Source: VXOI01 sp965261945 (GTDB taxonomy: Bacteria > Chloroflexota > Dehalococcoidia > Lucifugimonadales > UBA3495). From it: a stretch of 64,000 nucleotides of DNA. Made by a program: the position numbers and the translations under genes. Below are positions 36,417 to 45,587 of the stretch, piece after piece. The notes beneath the pieces are model-generated. The model was not told the DNA's origin, searched no databases, and was given only the letters and a program-made list of their open reading frames with translations. Within the stretch, counting starts at the first letter, position 1. Each line of letters begins with the position of its first letter. Where the stretch lies: NCBI GenBank assembly GCA_965261945.1, contig CBDHEF010000001.1, positions 496,001-560,000 of the forward strand. Reading direction: 5' to 3'.

Positions 36417-37312
36417 TTGCTGATCCTAAGCGTCCTCAACCTTCTCCCCGCCACGGACACCACTTCCATGCGCAAGCCCTCTTTCTCAACCACGTCGCCG
36501 ACCTGCGGGACGCGGCCCAGATGGTGGTATACGAAACCGCCGACAGTGTCGAAGTCGTCGCTCTCGATGTTCACCCCGAACAGATCCTCCACGTACTCGG
36601 CGCTCAGGCCTGCGCTGACGTAGGCCGCCCCGTCCTCGTGGCGGGTGATCTCGGCCTCCCGTACGCGGGAGAATTCGTCCTCTATCTCGCCGACGATTTC
36701 CTCCAGCACGTCCTCCATGGTCACCAGCCCCTCGGTGCCGCCGTACTCATCCACCACGATGGCAATCTGGGTGCGGCGCTGGCGGAATTCCTCCAGAAGT
36801 TCGTCAACCCGCTTGGTTTCGGGAACGACGAAGGCCGGACGGATCAGCGCGCGCAGGTCGCGGCCTTCCTGGGGATTGACGACCGCCGCCAGAAGGTCCC
36901 GGACGTAGACTATGCCCAGGACATCGTCGATTGTCTCATCGTAGACCGGGATGCGGCTGTGCCCATGCTCTACGATGGCGGCGGCGGCCGCTTCCAGCGA
37001 AACGCCCGCTTCCAGCGCAACCATGTCCAGCCTCGGCACCATTACTTCCCGCACCGTGGTGTAGTCCAAGTCTATGATGGAGCGGAGCATCTCGCGGTCC
37101 CGACGGTCAAGGCCGCTCAGTTCCTCTTCGGTGATAGCTGGCTCGGTAGGGGGGACTATCAGGCCGTTATAGTTTTCGTTGGGAACCAGCCCGGATTCGC
37201 CACTGGCGGGAGCGCCGTTGCCGGCTGGCATCCCGTCCGGTGTTCGCCTGCGCCGCCCATCCTGCTTCCTTTTGCCCCCGGTCAACCGGGCGAGCCATCT
37301 AAAAGAAGGCAT
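36383..37312 (-). CDS. CBS-domain CorC/HlyC-type protein
   Basis: A 309-residue cytoplasmic protein. After a basic and disordered N-terminus, two CBS domains span about 90-210 (VREVMVPRLDMVALEAG ... GIVYVRDLLAA; RRTQIAIVVDEYGGTEGLVT). The C-terminal CorC_HlyC domain includes SAGLSAEYVEDLFG and FDTVGGFVYHHLGRVPQVGD. The DUF21 membrane part found in many relatives is absent, so this is the short CorC form, associated with Mg/Co efflux. Convergent with the sortase gene and overlapping its terminator. Confidence 0.85.
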   Translation of the reverse strand: MPSFRWLARLTGGKRKQDGRRRRTPDGMPAGNGAPASGESGLVPNENYNGLIVPPTEPAITEEELSGLDRRDREMLRSIIDLDYTTVREVMVPRLDMVALEAGVSLEAAAAAIVEHGHSRIPVYDETIDDVLGIVYVRDLLAAVVNPQEGRDLRALIRPAFVVPETKRVDELLEEFRQRRTQIAIVVDEYGGTEGLVTMEDVLEEIVGEIEDEFSRVREAEITRHEDGAAYVSAGLSAEYVEDLFGVNIESDDFDTVGGFVYHHLGRVPQVGDVVEKEGLRMEVVSVAGRRLRTLRISNENGGTTESYG

Positions 37313-37551
37313 AACAAGGGGTCCTCATCCGCAGAAAGTTGAGGGCAAATGAGGGGCAGGCCCGGTGCATTGGGCGGGCGGGTACGCTCGCCGAGGCAAA
37401 GTACGGGCCGGGGGGGCGGCAGACCGGAGTAAAAGCCGTTGGTGATAAACCTGGGGGTACGCTGTCTGTATCCAAACCTCAAACTCCCGATACTCAGGGC
37501 GGGCGGCGTGCCAAAGACTTGTACGGCAACAGCCGCTGCGGGGAGGACGGG

Positions 37552-38898
37552 CTATTTCAAGTTGCGCTTAATAGTAGCAGGCACCCCTACGGCTAGTCTA
37601 GCGGGTGGAATGTCCTTGGTTACCACCGACCCCGCGCCGGTGATGGAACCCTTGCCCACCGTAACCGGCGCGACCAACATCGTATCACACCCAATGAAGG
37701 CGTCGTCCTCCACCACTGTGCGGTGCTTGTCCTTCCCGTCGTAGTTGCAGGTAATCATGCCGGCGCCGAGGTTGACCCTGGCGCCGATGGTGGCGTCTCC
37801 GGCATAACCGAAATGCCCCATGACCGCTCCCGACTTGAAGCGGCTTTCCTTGACCTCGACGTAGTTGCCGATGTGGACGCCCGACTCCAGGTATGCGCCG
37901 GGCCGCAGGTGGCTGAAGGGGCCGACGTCGGTGTGGTCCTCCATCGTGGCTTCTTCCAGCATCGAGGCGGTGACCCGGCAGTTGCTGCCGATAACGGTGC
38001 CGCGGATGACCGTGCCCGGGCCGATTTCGCAGTTTTCCCCTATACTGCTGTTGCCCAGAATCATGGTGTTGGGCAATATCACGGTGTCCATCCCGATGGC
38101 GGCGTCGGCGTCGATGTGGACTGACGCAGGGTCGCTCATGGTGACGCCGGCCAGCATCCAGCGCTCCCTGATGCGCTGGCGCATGGCTTCCTCCGCGACG
38201 GACAACTGTATTCGGTCGTTGACGCCGAGGGCTTCTGACGGGTCCGACGCGGCGGCGGCGAACACCCTGGCGCCGTCGGCGTAGCCGATGGCCGCCAGCG
38301 CGGTCAGGTAGCGCTCGCCGGACGGGCTGGGCCGGGCTTTCTTGAGGGCCGGCCATAGCCATTCAGACTCGAAGCAATAGACCCCGGCATTCACATCCGG
38401 AGCCGAATCGTCCAATGTTCCTGCGGCGTCGGTCGCCTCGACAATCCTGCTAACCATCCCAGCCTCGGCAATCACCCGCCCCAAGTCGGTCAATGACCGC
38501 GCCGGAGCAGTGAGCAGGGTCATTTGGGCGGCATTAGAGGTGTGTTCGCTCAACAGCCGCGCAACTGATTCGGCGGTCACCAACGGCGTATCGCCGCCGA
38601 CAACCAGCACCAGCTCCGCCTGCCCTTGCAGCAGCGGGGCGCAGCAGGCCAGCGCGCTGGCGGTGCCGTCCCGTCGCGGCTGAATGGCATACTCCACGGA
38701 ATCGCCCAATACGGCCTTAATGGCGTCCTGATTGTCCGGCGACACAACGACGACCACCCGGTTCGCGCCAGCATCCTTCAGCAGCTCGACCGGGTAGCGC
38801 ACCATCTCCCTGCCGCAGATGCGATGCAGCGGCTTGGGGATTCGAGAGCGCATTCGCCGACCTTCGCCCGCGGCCATTACCACTCCGGCCAAGCCCAT
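37552..38898 (-). CDS. glmU: Bifunctional GlcNAc-1-P uridyltransferase / GlcN-1-P acetyltransferase
   Basis: A 448-residue enzyme making UDP-GlcNAc for peptidoglycan and surface sugars. The N-terminal nucleotidyltransferase domain has VVMAAGEGRRMRSRIPKPLH and VVGGDTPLV. The C-terminal left-handed beta helix carries hexapeptide repeats and the acetyltransferase sites GNYVEVKES, HFGYAGDATIG and NYDGKDKH. The start is ATG 38896-38898, because GGAGGG is eight bases upstream; the ATG two codons earlier is too close. A 32-bp tandem duplication lies in its upstream region. Confidence 0.92.
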   Translation of the reverse strand: MGLAGVVMAAGEGRRMRSRIPKPLHRICGREMVRYPVELLKDAGANRVVVVVSPDNQDAIKAVLGDSVEYAIQPRRDGTASALACCAPLLQGQAELVLVVGGDTPLVTAESVARLLSEHTSNAAQMTLLTAPARSLTDLGRVIAEAGMVSRIVEATDAAGTLDDSAPDVNAGVYCFESEWLWPALKKARPSPSGERYLTALAAIGYADGARVFAAAASDPSEALGVNDRIQLSVAEEAMRQRIRERWMLAGVTMSDPASVHIDADAAIGMDTVILPNTMILGNSSIGENCEIGPGTVIRGTVIGSNCRVTASMLEEATMEDHTDVGPFSHLRPGAYLESGVHIGNYVEVKESRFKSGAVMGHFGYAGDATIGARVNLGAGMITCNYDGKDKHRTVVEDDAFIGCDTMLVAPVTVGKGSITGAGSVVTKDIPPARLAVGVPATIKRNLK

Positions 38899-38955
38899 AG
38901 CCATACCCTCCGGCGGCCCCGTTTGGCCCGATGGCCGCAGCTTGATTATAACCTT

Positions 38956-39019
38956 GCTTATAACCCGGGGCGAGCCAGTTACTCGCGGCTTATAACCCGG
39001 GGCGAGCCAGTTACTCGCG
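38956..39019. repeat. Exact 32-bp tandem duplication in an intergenic promoter region
   Basis: Two identical 32-base copies, 38956-38987 and 38988-39019, beginning GCTTATAACCCGGGG and ending AGTTACTCGCG. They lie between the divergent glmU and amidase genes, so they could change either promoter. Confidence 0.95.
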
Positions 39020-39111
39020 CTCTCGTTGACATAGCAGAACGCCAACGGCAAAATTGGGCTGCTTCCAGGCGCATTTGCGCTCCCTGCTATCCACAACCAG
39101 AGGCTTAACTT

Positions 39112-40533
39112 ATGGACCGTAACGAATTGCCCTTCCTCAGCGCGATGGCCCTGGCGGAATTGCTAAGAAGGCGCGAGGTGTCGCCCGTGGAGGCGACGGA
39201 GGCTTACCTCGCCCGTATCGAGCGGGTTGATCCTGCGCTTAACTCATACATCACGGTCACCGCCGAGCAGGCGATGGCCGAGGCAAGGCAGGCCGAGGCC
39301 GAAATCGCCGGGGGCAACTATCGCGGCCCGCTCCACGGCGTACCGGTGGCGGTCAAGGACCAGTTCTGCACCGACGGCGTCCTTACTACCGGCGGGTCGT
39401 CCATTCTGAGCGACTACGTGCCGGACTTCGACGCCACAGTGATGTCCAACCTGAAGCAGGCCGGGGCGGTGCTGCTGGGCAAGCTCAACATGAGCGAGTT
39501 CGCCATGGGCGACGCCTTTCACCATCCGTATGGCCGCCCGCGCAATCCTTGGGACGTGACGCGCAACCCCGGCACTTCCAGCAGCGGGTCAGGCGCGGCT
39601 ACCGCCGCCTTCCTCTGCGCCACGTCGCTGGGCGAGGACACCGCTGGTTCCATACGCGGCCCCGCCGCCTTCTGCGGGCTGGTGGGAATCCGGCCCACCT
39701 GGGGCCTGGTCAGCCGCTACGGGATGCTGGCCTCCACCTGGTCTATGGACGCCGCCGGGCCCATCTCGCGCACCGTGGCCGACTGCGCCGTTACCCTGGG
39801 CGCAATCGCCGGGTATGACCCCAACGACCGCTACACTCGCAACGCGCCCGTCCCCGACTACTTGGACGGCCTGAACGCCGGTATACGGGGCCTGCGGGTA
39901 GGCGTGCTCAGCGACCGGGTCAACGCGGACGGCGTGGAGCCGGACGTGCGCGACGCCGTGACGCGGGCCGTCGGCCAGTTGGGAGAGCTGGGCGCGGAGG
40001 TGGAAGAGATTTCCATACCTTTGGTCGCGCAGTCGGCAGCCATCTCCACGACGCTGATATACGTGGACGCCACGGCGGTGCATCACCGGGGACTGGAGGA
40101 TTACCCGGAGAAGTATGACTACAACAACCGGGTGCGCCTGTTGACTGGGGCATTGATACCGGCCCAGGCGCATCACAAGGCGAACAGGCTTCGCCAGATG
40201 CTCCGCGAGCAAATACTGGACGCCCTCAGCCGGGTGGACGTGCTGGCTCTGCCGGCGTCCTCGGTTCAGGCAACGCCCATACCTGCGGAGCCGGGCCTTT
40301 CCAGAAACGGAAAGGAGGAATTTCTGGCAATGCTGGGCGGACGCCGCAGCTACACTAGTCCCTTCAACGTGGCCGGCGTGCCCGCGCTGTCCATCAACTG
40401 CGGCTTCACGTCGGACAACCTGCCCGTGGGACTGCAACTTGTGGGCCGCCCCTTCGACGAGCCGACGGTGTTGCGGGCCGCGTATGCTTACGAGCAGGCG
40501 ACGGAGTGGCACACGCGGCGGCCGCCGGTGTAG
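39112..40533 (+). CDS. Amidase (amidase-signature family)
   Basis: A 473-residue amidase. The Ser-cisSer-Lys triad is readable: Lys in PVAVKDQFCT, cis-Ser in GTSSSGSGAAT, nucleophilic Ser in EDTAGSIRGPAAF. AGAVLLGKLNMSEFAMG and LRVGVLSDRVN are as in GatA-type enzymes. GatB/GatC are not adjacent, so a catabolic amidase is more likely than the tRNA-dependent amidotransferase subunit. It is divergent from glmU. Confidence 0.85.
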   Translation: MDRNELPFLSAMALAELLRRREVSPVEATEAYLARIERVDPALNSYITVTAEQAMAEARQAEAEIAGGNYRGPLHGVPVAVKDQFCTDGVLTTGGSSILSDYVPDFDATVMSNLKQAGAVLLGKLNMSEFAMGDAFHHPYGRPRNPWDVTRNPGTSSSGSGAATAAFLCATSLGEDTAGSIRGPAAFCGLVGIRPTWGLVSRYGMLASTWSMDAAGPISRTVADCAVTLGAIAGYDPNDRYTRNAPVPDYLDGLNAGIRGLRVGVLSDRVNADGVEPDVRDAVTRAVGQLGELGAEVEEISIPLVAQSAAISTTLIYVDATAVHHRGLEDYPEKYDYNNRVRLLTGALIPAQAHHKANRLRQMLREQILDALSRVDVLALPASSVQATPIPAEPGLSRNGKEEFLAMLGGRRSYTSPFNVAGVPALSINCGFTSDNLPVGLQLVGRPFDEPTVLRAAYAYEQATEWHTRRPPV

Positions 40534-40578
40534 GGAGTTGCCATTCGAATTGAAAATGCTGAGCATCTTGGAGGCAAT

Positions 40579-41328
40579 ATGCCCGATGTCTGGGTGATTC
40601 GCGCCGAATACGGAAAGTACGCCGGGCACTTCGTTGACGGCGCGTATGTCGCTGCTGGGTGGCTACGAGGCAACGATTTGACGGGTGTGAAGAGTAAGGA
40701 AGAGCTTACGGCAATATACCGGGAGGTTCACCGGGACCATTCACCATGGCGAGTTGGCGCGAACGTGGGGCAACTCTCGCTGTTTCTCGATTTGGCTGCC
40801 GGCGAGTACGTTGTCACGCCCTGTTCCGATTCCCGATGGTTATACTACGGCAGAGTGATTGATCTTCCGTATTATTTCGCTCCGAATGATCCTGACGGCT
40901 GCGATTTTCCCCATCGCCGTCCTGTCGCTTGGGCTAGAAAACGCATCAATCGCTCGGAGTTCTCGGACACGTTTCAGAACACGCTAAAGTTCACCGCCAA
41001 AACGGCCTTCATTATCAATCATCCTGAAGAGTTCCTTGACAAAGTAGCACAACAAAAAGTTGCTGCCACTCCGAAATACAGCAAGGACGAAGTAAGCGAC
41101 CGCGGGAATAGAATATACGCAGAGAGGATAAAATCGCTGGTGGAACCCGATGAAAACGGGAAGTTCATCGTCATCGACATCGAAAGCGGAGACTATGAAG
41201 TAGACGAGAAAGCGCTCGTTGCATCCCGCCGATTGCGGGAGCGACGCCCTGACTCGGTCCGGTTCGGGGCCAAGGTCGGTCACGGCGCGGCCTATAGGAT
41301 AGGCTGGGGACCGGGACGCATCTCATGA
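40579..41328 (+). CDS. Fusion of an Mrr-N-like reader domain to an aspartic-protease partner domain
   Basis: A 249-residue protein in two parts. Residues 1-155 (VWVIRAEYGKYAGHFVDG, AAGWLRGNDL, GQLSLFLDLAAGEYVVTP, YYGRVID) resemble the N-terminal module that precedes nuclease domains in Mrr-like restriction proteins and may read modified DNA. Residues 170-249 (RGNRIYAERIKSLVEPDENG, FIVIDIESGDYEV, RFGAKVGHGAAYRIG) match the short proteins usually encoded next to clan AA aspartic proteases in cyanobacteria and Chloroflexota. No nuclease motif is seen. It ends in an ATGA overlap with the protease gene. TTGGAGG precedes the start. Both similarities are from memory, not a search. Confidence 0.5.
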   Translation: MPDVWVIRAEYGKYAGHFVDGAYVAAGWLRGNDLTGVKSKEELTAIYREVHRDHSPWRVGANVGQLSLFLDLAAGEYVVTPCSDSRWLYYGRVIDLPYYFAPNDPDGCDFPHRRPVAWARKRINRSEFSDTFQNTLKFTAKTAFIINHPEEFLDKVAQQKVAATPKYSKDEVSDRGNRIYAERIKSLVEPDENGKFIVIDIESGDYEVDEKALVASRRLRERRPDSVRFGAKVGHGAAYRIGWGPGRIS

Positions 41329-41708
41329 TAAGAGGCAGGGTAGATGCACTGCGGCAAGCGCGGGTGCAATTGGACTTGAGAGCACGTAGCGGGCGCTTGC
41401 GGAGAATTGATGCCGTAGTTGACACGGGATTTGATGGGGACTTGACATTACCACCCGGCATAATTCGAGAACTTGACTTGGAATCTGAAATGGAAACGGA
41501 TGTAGTTTTAGCTACTGGTGTCACAGATAAGGTTAACACTTGGAACGGCGAAGTACTCTGGCACGACCAGACCCGCTCCATACTGATATTGGAGGCGAGC
41601 GGAGTTCCTCTTCTGGGAATGGAACTGATGGATGACAGCTTGCTGACTATTCAGGCAAGAATCAACGGCGACGTATTGATTGAACGATTGGATGAAACTA
41701 ATTCTTAA
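41325..41708 (+). CDS. Clan AA retropepsin-like aspartic protease
   Basis: A 127-residue single-domain aspartic protease of the kind that dimerises. IDAVVDTGFDGDLTLPPG carries the catalytic D-T-G, and LEASGVPLLGMELMDDSLLTIQ the second hydrophobic-Gly element. No membrane anchor or prosequence is present, so it acts in the cytoplasm. The ATG overlaps the stop of the upstream gene as ATGA, which enforces near-equal synthesis with the partner. In related two-gene modules the role is unknown; a toxin-antitoxin-like or activated-protease role is possible but unproven. CG content is lower than in the flanking amidases. Confidence 0.75.
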   Translation: MIRGRVDALRQARVQLDLRARSGRLRRIDAVVDTGFDGDLTLPPGIIRELDLESEMETDVVLATGVTDKVNTWNGEVLWHDQTRSILILEASGVPLLGMELMDDSLLTIQARINGDVLIERLDETNS

Positions 41709-41758
41709 TGCCGCGCCCCTGTATCCTTTACCAATAAATCCGACAGGAGCAATTATTT

Positions 41759-43105
41759 ATGCCGGAACTGCACGAACTTACTGCCACCCAACTGGCCCGC
41801 CAGATACGCGCCCGCGAAATCAGCGCGGTGGACGTTGCCGAGGCCCTGCTGGCCCGCACAGACATCCTGGAATCGCTGCAAGCGTGGGTGTACATCGATC
41901 GCGAGACCGTGCTGGCCGATGCCGAGCAACGGCAGCGGGAACTGGACACGCTGCCCGAAACCGGCCCGCTGCACGGCGTGCCGGTGGGCGTCAAGGACAT
42001 TTTCTATACTGCTGGAATCCCGACCACCGCCTGCTCGCAGGTGTACGCCGACTTCGTGCCGGAGTACGACGCTGCGACACTGACCCGGTTGAAGCAGGCC
42101 GGGGCTATAATGATGGGTAAGACGGTGACTACCGAGTTCGCCTGCCTTGACCCCTCGCCCACGCTGAACCCGTGGAACCCGGCCCACACCCCCGGCGGCT
42201 CCAGCAGCGGCTCGGCGGTGTCGGTCGCCTCCGGTATGTGCCCCGTAGCCCTCGGCTCGCAGACCGTCGGCTCGGTTTTGCGCCCGGCATCATACAACGG
42301 TGTGGTCGGCCTCAAGCCCACCTATGGCCGGGTAAGCCGCTACGGCGTGGTGCCGGTTAGCTGGTCGCTGGACACCATGGGCTGGATGTCCCGCTCGGTC
42401 GAAGACGCCGCGCTGATGTTGCAGGTGACGGCCGGTCCCGACGCCAATGACCCGGTGTGCGCCCGCTTCCCCGCCGCCGATTACCTGTCTGGCCTGGAGG
42501 ATGGCGCGCCGCCCCGCATCAGCCTTGTGACGTCGTTCTTCATGGAGGAATCCGACGAGGAAACCCAGCGGCATACCAGAGATATGCTGCAAAGACTGGC
42601 CGAGGCGGGAGCCGAGGTAAACGAAGTCACGCTGCCCGACAGCTTCGGCACCGCCGTCGAGGACCAGCTAATTATAATGCGCTGCGAGGCCGCCGCTTTC
42701 CACCGGCCGATGTACGAGACTCGCTCCGAAGAATACCGTCCGCTGCTGCGCCGCCTGCTCCGGCGGGGGCTGGACACCGACGCCATCACCTATTCGGGCG
42801 CCTTGGAGAGGCGGCTTCGATTCATCACCGATATGCAGGTGCTGGCCGAAAGCGCCGACGTGCTGATAACCCCGACCACCCCCACGCCGTCGCTGGCCGA
42901 CCTGACCAACACCGGCAACACGATGTTCCAGGGGCCGTGGACATCCTGCGGGCTGCCCACCATTACCATACCGTCGGGACTGGCAGAGTCGGGCCTGCCC
43001 ATGGGCCTGCAAATCATCGCCGCGCCCTTCCGCGAGGAGCGCCTGCTGGCCGCCGCCCGCTGGTGTGAGCGCGTCCTGGACGTTCAGCTCGCGCCGCCGG
43101 TGTAG
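41759..43105 (+). CDS. Amidase (amidase-signature family), second copy
   Basis: A 448-residue amidase. Lys in PVGVKDIFYTAG, cis-Ser in PGGSSSGSAVS and the nucleophilic Ser in GSQTVGSVLRPASYNG make the triad; ERRLRFITDMQVL and PSGLAESGLPMGLQI close the fold. It resembles the amidase at 48277 more than the one at 39112: both have VYADFVP, SPTxNPWN and YGRxSRYGVVPVSWSLD. It is preceded by CAGGAG. It is the first gene of a set with the cyclase and the lactonase; all three have a ribosome-binding site and short gaps. Confidence 0.86.
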   Translation: MPELHELTATQLARQIRAREISAVDVAEALLARTDILESLQAWVYIDRETVLADAEQRQRELDTLPETGPLHGVPVGVKDIFYTAGIPTTACSQVYADFVPEYDAATLTRLKQAGAIMMGKTVTTEFACLDPSPTLNPWNPAHTPGGSSSGSAVSVASGMCPVALGSQTVGSVLRPASYNGVVGLKPTYGRVSRYGVVPVSWSLDTMGWMSRSVEDAALMLQVTAGPDANDPVCARFPAADYLSGLEDGAPPRISLVTSFFMEESDEETQRHTRDMLQRLAEAGAEVNEVTLPDSFGTAVEDQLIIMRCEAAAFHRPMYETRSEEYRPLLRRLLRRGLDTDAITYSGALERRLRFITDMQVLAESADVLITPTTPTPSLADLTNTGNTMFQGPWTSCGLPTITIPSGLAESGLPMGLQIIAAPFREERLLAAARWCERVLDVQLAPPV

Positions 43106-43108
43106 GGC

Positions 43109-43145
43109 CGCCCTCACCCTAACCCTCTCCCAGAAGGGGAGGGGA
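43109..43145. repeat. REP-like family A palindrome
   Basis: CGCCCTCACCCTAACCCTCT then CCCAGAAGGGGAGGGG. Situated in the short gap between amidase and cyclase genes. Confidence 0.8.
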
Positions 43146-43169
43146 TCAACTGATGAAGGAGAAGCCACC

Positions 43170-44120
43170 ATGCCGCAAGCCAACATTCCGTCCGAGGATG
43201 AAGTCCTCAGCTATTTCGACAAGTTCTCCAACTGGGGCCGCTGGGGTGATGATGATGAATTGGGCGCTCCCAACCTGATTACGCCCGATAAGGTGAAGCG
43301 CGCCATCGCCACGGTGCAGGAAGGTGTGCGCATCTCGATGGCCCGCACCATCAGCTTCGAGCCCTCGCTGGACGCGCCCGCGCCGCCGGTGCACTTCATG
43401 GTGGAGAGCGGTGAAGGCTGGGCCAGCGGCCAGAAGGTCAGCAACCGCGCCTTTCCCGCGGCCACCGACTACTTCGGCATGATCTTCCACGGCTACACCG
43501 TCACCCACGTCGACAGCCTGGCCCACTTCTTCTGGAACGGGAAGACCTACAACGGCAAGCCAGCCCACCTCGTTTCCACCAGCCTTGGCGCAACCTTCGG
43601 CTCTGTGGAGGAGGCCAAGGAGGGTATCATCACCCGCGCCGTGCTGGTGGACGTGCCGATGATCAAGGGCATTGACTGGATTGACCGCGGCGAGGGCGTG
43701 ATGATTGACGACATTCTGGCCGCCGAAGAGCGATGCGGCTTCAATGTGGAAGAGGGCGATGTGCTGCTAATCCGCACCGGGCAGCTTCACCGCCGCAACG
43801 TCGAGGGGCCCTGGGCGCGAGAGGCCGGTTCCGCTGCCTGCCAGGCGTCATGCCTGCCCCTGTTCTATGAGCGCGGCATCGCCATGCTCGGCACAGACAC
43901 CGGCAACGATGTGAACCCGCCGCAGTACGAGAAAGTGCCCAGCCCAATCCACCAGGTAGGCATAACCGCGATGGGCCTCTGGATTCTCGACAACGCCAAC
44001 TTGGAGGAAGTGGCCGTTGCCTGCCGCGAGCGCAACCGCTGGGAGTTCATGATTTCCATCGGCCCGCTGCGCCTGCACAACACCACCGGTTCCCCGGTGA
44101 ACCCCATTGCGATATTCTAG
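43170..44120 (+). CDS. Cyclase family protein (kynurenine formamidase-like)
   Basis: A 316-residue metal-dependent hydrolase of the cyclase superfamily. HGYTVTHVDSLAHFFW is the family metal motif (H-G-T-H-x-D-x-x-x-H), and MLGTDTGNDVNP and PIHQVGITAMGLWILDN supply further conserved residues. The start at 43170 is behind AAGGAG; upstream in-frame codons lie inside a palindromic repeat. It probably opens an amide or lactone ring. Its neighbours, an amidase and a lactonase-like protein, suggest a common hydrolytic pathway for an amide or cyclic substrate. Confidence 0.82.
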   Translation: MPQANIPSEDEVLSYFDKFSNWGRWGDDDELGAPNLITPDKVKRAIATVQEGVRISMARTISFEPSLDAPAPPVHFMVESGEGWASGQKVSNRAFPAATDYFGMIFHGYTVTHVDSLAHFFWNGKTYNGKPAHLVSTSLGATFGSVEEAKEGIITRAVLVDVPMIKGIDWIDRGEGVMIDDILAAEERCGFNVEEGDVLLIRTGQLHRRNVEGPWAREAGSAACQASCLPLFYERGIAMLGTDTGNDVNPPQYEKVPSPIHQVGITAMGLWILDNANLEEVAVACRERNRWEFMISIGPLRLHNTTGSPVNPIAIF

Positions 44121-44130
44121 CGAACCACGA

Positions 44131-44154
44131 ATCCCCTCTCCGTAGAGAGGGGAT
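44131..44154. repeat. Short hairpin of REP-like family A
   Basis: ATCCCCTCTC, four-base loop, GAGAGGGGAT. It has the hairpin core only, without the CCCTCACCCT arm. Confidence 0.65.
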
Positions 44155-44174
44155 TACGTTCAGGAGAAGCAACC

Positions 44175-45230
44175 ATGCCGCACTATGTTTACGTCGCCGC
44201 CCAGGATGACAACAAGATCGGTGTCTACACCATGGACGGAGAATCCGGGGCACTGACCCACCAGGCCAACGTCGCGATGCCCGGGGGGCCCTCGCTGCTG
44301 GCCATCAGCCCTGACAAGGGGACGCTATATGTGAGCCATCGCGAGGCGCTCGCGCTCTCCAGCCACCGGATCGACCCTGCCACCGGCGGGCTGACCCAGA
44401 CCGGCACGGTGGCCGTTGACGACTGGCCGGCGTATATTGCCACCGACCGTACCGGCCGCCACCTGACCGTCGCCTTTTACGGAGGAGCGCGAGCCGGAGT
44501 GTACCCCATTGGCGCCGACGGCGAGCTGGGTGGCCCGCCGACCGAGTCGCTGACCACCGCCGAGGGAGCTCACTCCATCCTGACCGACCGCTCCAATCGC
44601 TTCGCCTACGTGCCGCACATTGCATACATCCAGGACAACGTGCTGGAGCCGCCCAAAAACATACCGGGACCCAACGTCATCTACCAGTTCAAGTTCGACG
44701 CCGACACCGGCCGCCTTACTCCCAACGACCCGCTGACGGTGGAGATGGGCGGCTTCCTGGGACCCCGGCACTACTGCTACCATCCGTCGCTGGACGTCGT
44801 CTACTTCTCGGACGAGCAGGGCAGCAGCGTGACCGCCTACAACATTGATTCCGAGGGCCGGCTGTCGGCCTTCCAGACCATCTCCACGCTGCCCGAAGGC
44901 CACACCGAGCGCAACACCTGCTCGCAGATCCAGATAACGTCCGACGGGCGCTTCCTGTTCGTGCCCAACCGGGGCCACAACAGCATCGCCAGCTTCTCGG
45001 TCGATGCCTCGACCGGGGCCATGACCGCCGCGGGCCGTGTCGCCACGGAGGCCGTCCCCAGCGCCTTCAGCCTGGACCCGCAGGGCAAGTTCGTCTTCGG
45101 GGCCGGCTCGGCTACCGGACGTCTCTCCTCCCACAGCATCGACAGCGACACCGGAGAGATGACGCCCCTCGCCACCTACGACGTGGGTGCGCGCCCCATG
45201 TGGGTGCTGACGACGACGCTGGGGGAGTAG
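44175..45230 (+). CDS. Lactonase family protein (6-phosphogluconolactonase-like beta-propeller)
   Basis: A 351-residue seven-bladed propeller protein. VYVAAQDDNKIGVYTMDGES opens the first blade, and blades recur with D-x-x-T/S-G-x-L-T (IDPATGGLTQ, FDADTGRLTP, VDASTGAMTA, IDSDTGEMTP). RFAYVPH, RFLFVPNRGHNSIASF and KFVFGAG lie on the inner strands. The family contains Pgl-type lactonases. No signal peptide is present. Preceded by CAGGAG, 54 bp after the cyclase stop. The repeat after 45230 is not a family A copy. Confidence 0.82.
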   Translation: MPHYVYVAAQDDNKIGVYTMDGESGALTHQANVAMPGGPSLLAISPDKGTLYVSHREALALSSHRIDPATGGLTQTGTVAVDDWPAYIATDRTGRHLTVAFYGGARAGVYPIGADGELGGPPTESLTTAEGAHSILTDRSNRFAYVPHIAYIQDNVLEPPKNIPGPNVIYQFKFDADTGRLTPNDPLTVEMGGFLGPRHYCYHPSLDVVYFSDEQGSSVTAYNIDSEGRLSAFQTISTLPEGHTERNTCSQIQITSDGRFLFVPNRGHNSIASFSVDASTGAMTAAGRVATEAVPSAFSLDPQGKFVFGAGSATGRLSSHSIDSDTGEMTPLATYDVGARPMWVLTTTLGE

Positions 45231-45587
45231 GGCAAAGCATCTCTCCAACTGATCCGCAACTGGCCGGGACTGCTGGCCGGGGCTGAAGGAGTGGAAGTCG
45301 CGTCAGCAACCTCCACCCCTTAATTGCGTCCCTCGGTGCGGCCCTGTTCCCAGCACCGGGAAGGTCTTGTTCCGTGGTCTATACTGGCGGCGCAAATGCA
45401 GTGAACAATTGGCGTGTTCCCGCGCGCCGTCAGTCTTGTGTGGCTTTGTCCCCTGCTGCGAAAGATTACTCGTGCGCCGGTTATACTGGCTCCGACAAGA
45501 GACAAAGACCGGAAACGAAATTCGCCGCGCCCTGCAAAAGGAGTCAATCACATAGCCATTCAAGCCACGCAGGCGGGCGCAAGAGGG
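45231..45587 (+). other. Gene-free leader of the MFS gene
   Basis: No protein-coding signature is visible. It contains two TATACT boxes (about 45374 and 45483), neither with a well-spaced -35 partner. AAAGGAG at about 45537 is followed by ATA, not ATG, eight bases later. Confidence 0.4.

Noticed and set aside
36402..37342. 273-residue plus-strand frame opposite the CBS protein
   Set aside because: Antisense shadow; the minus-strand protein has two CBS domains and a CorC_HlyC domain.
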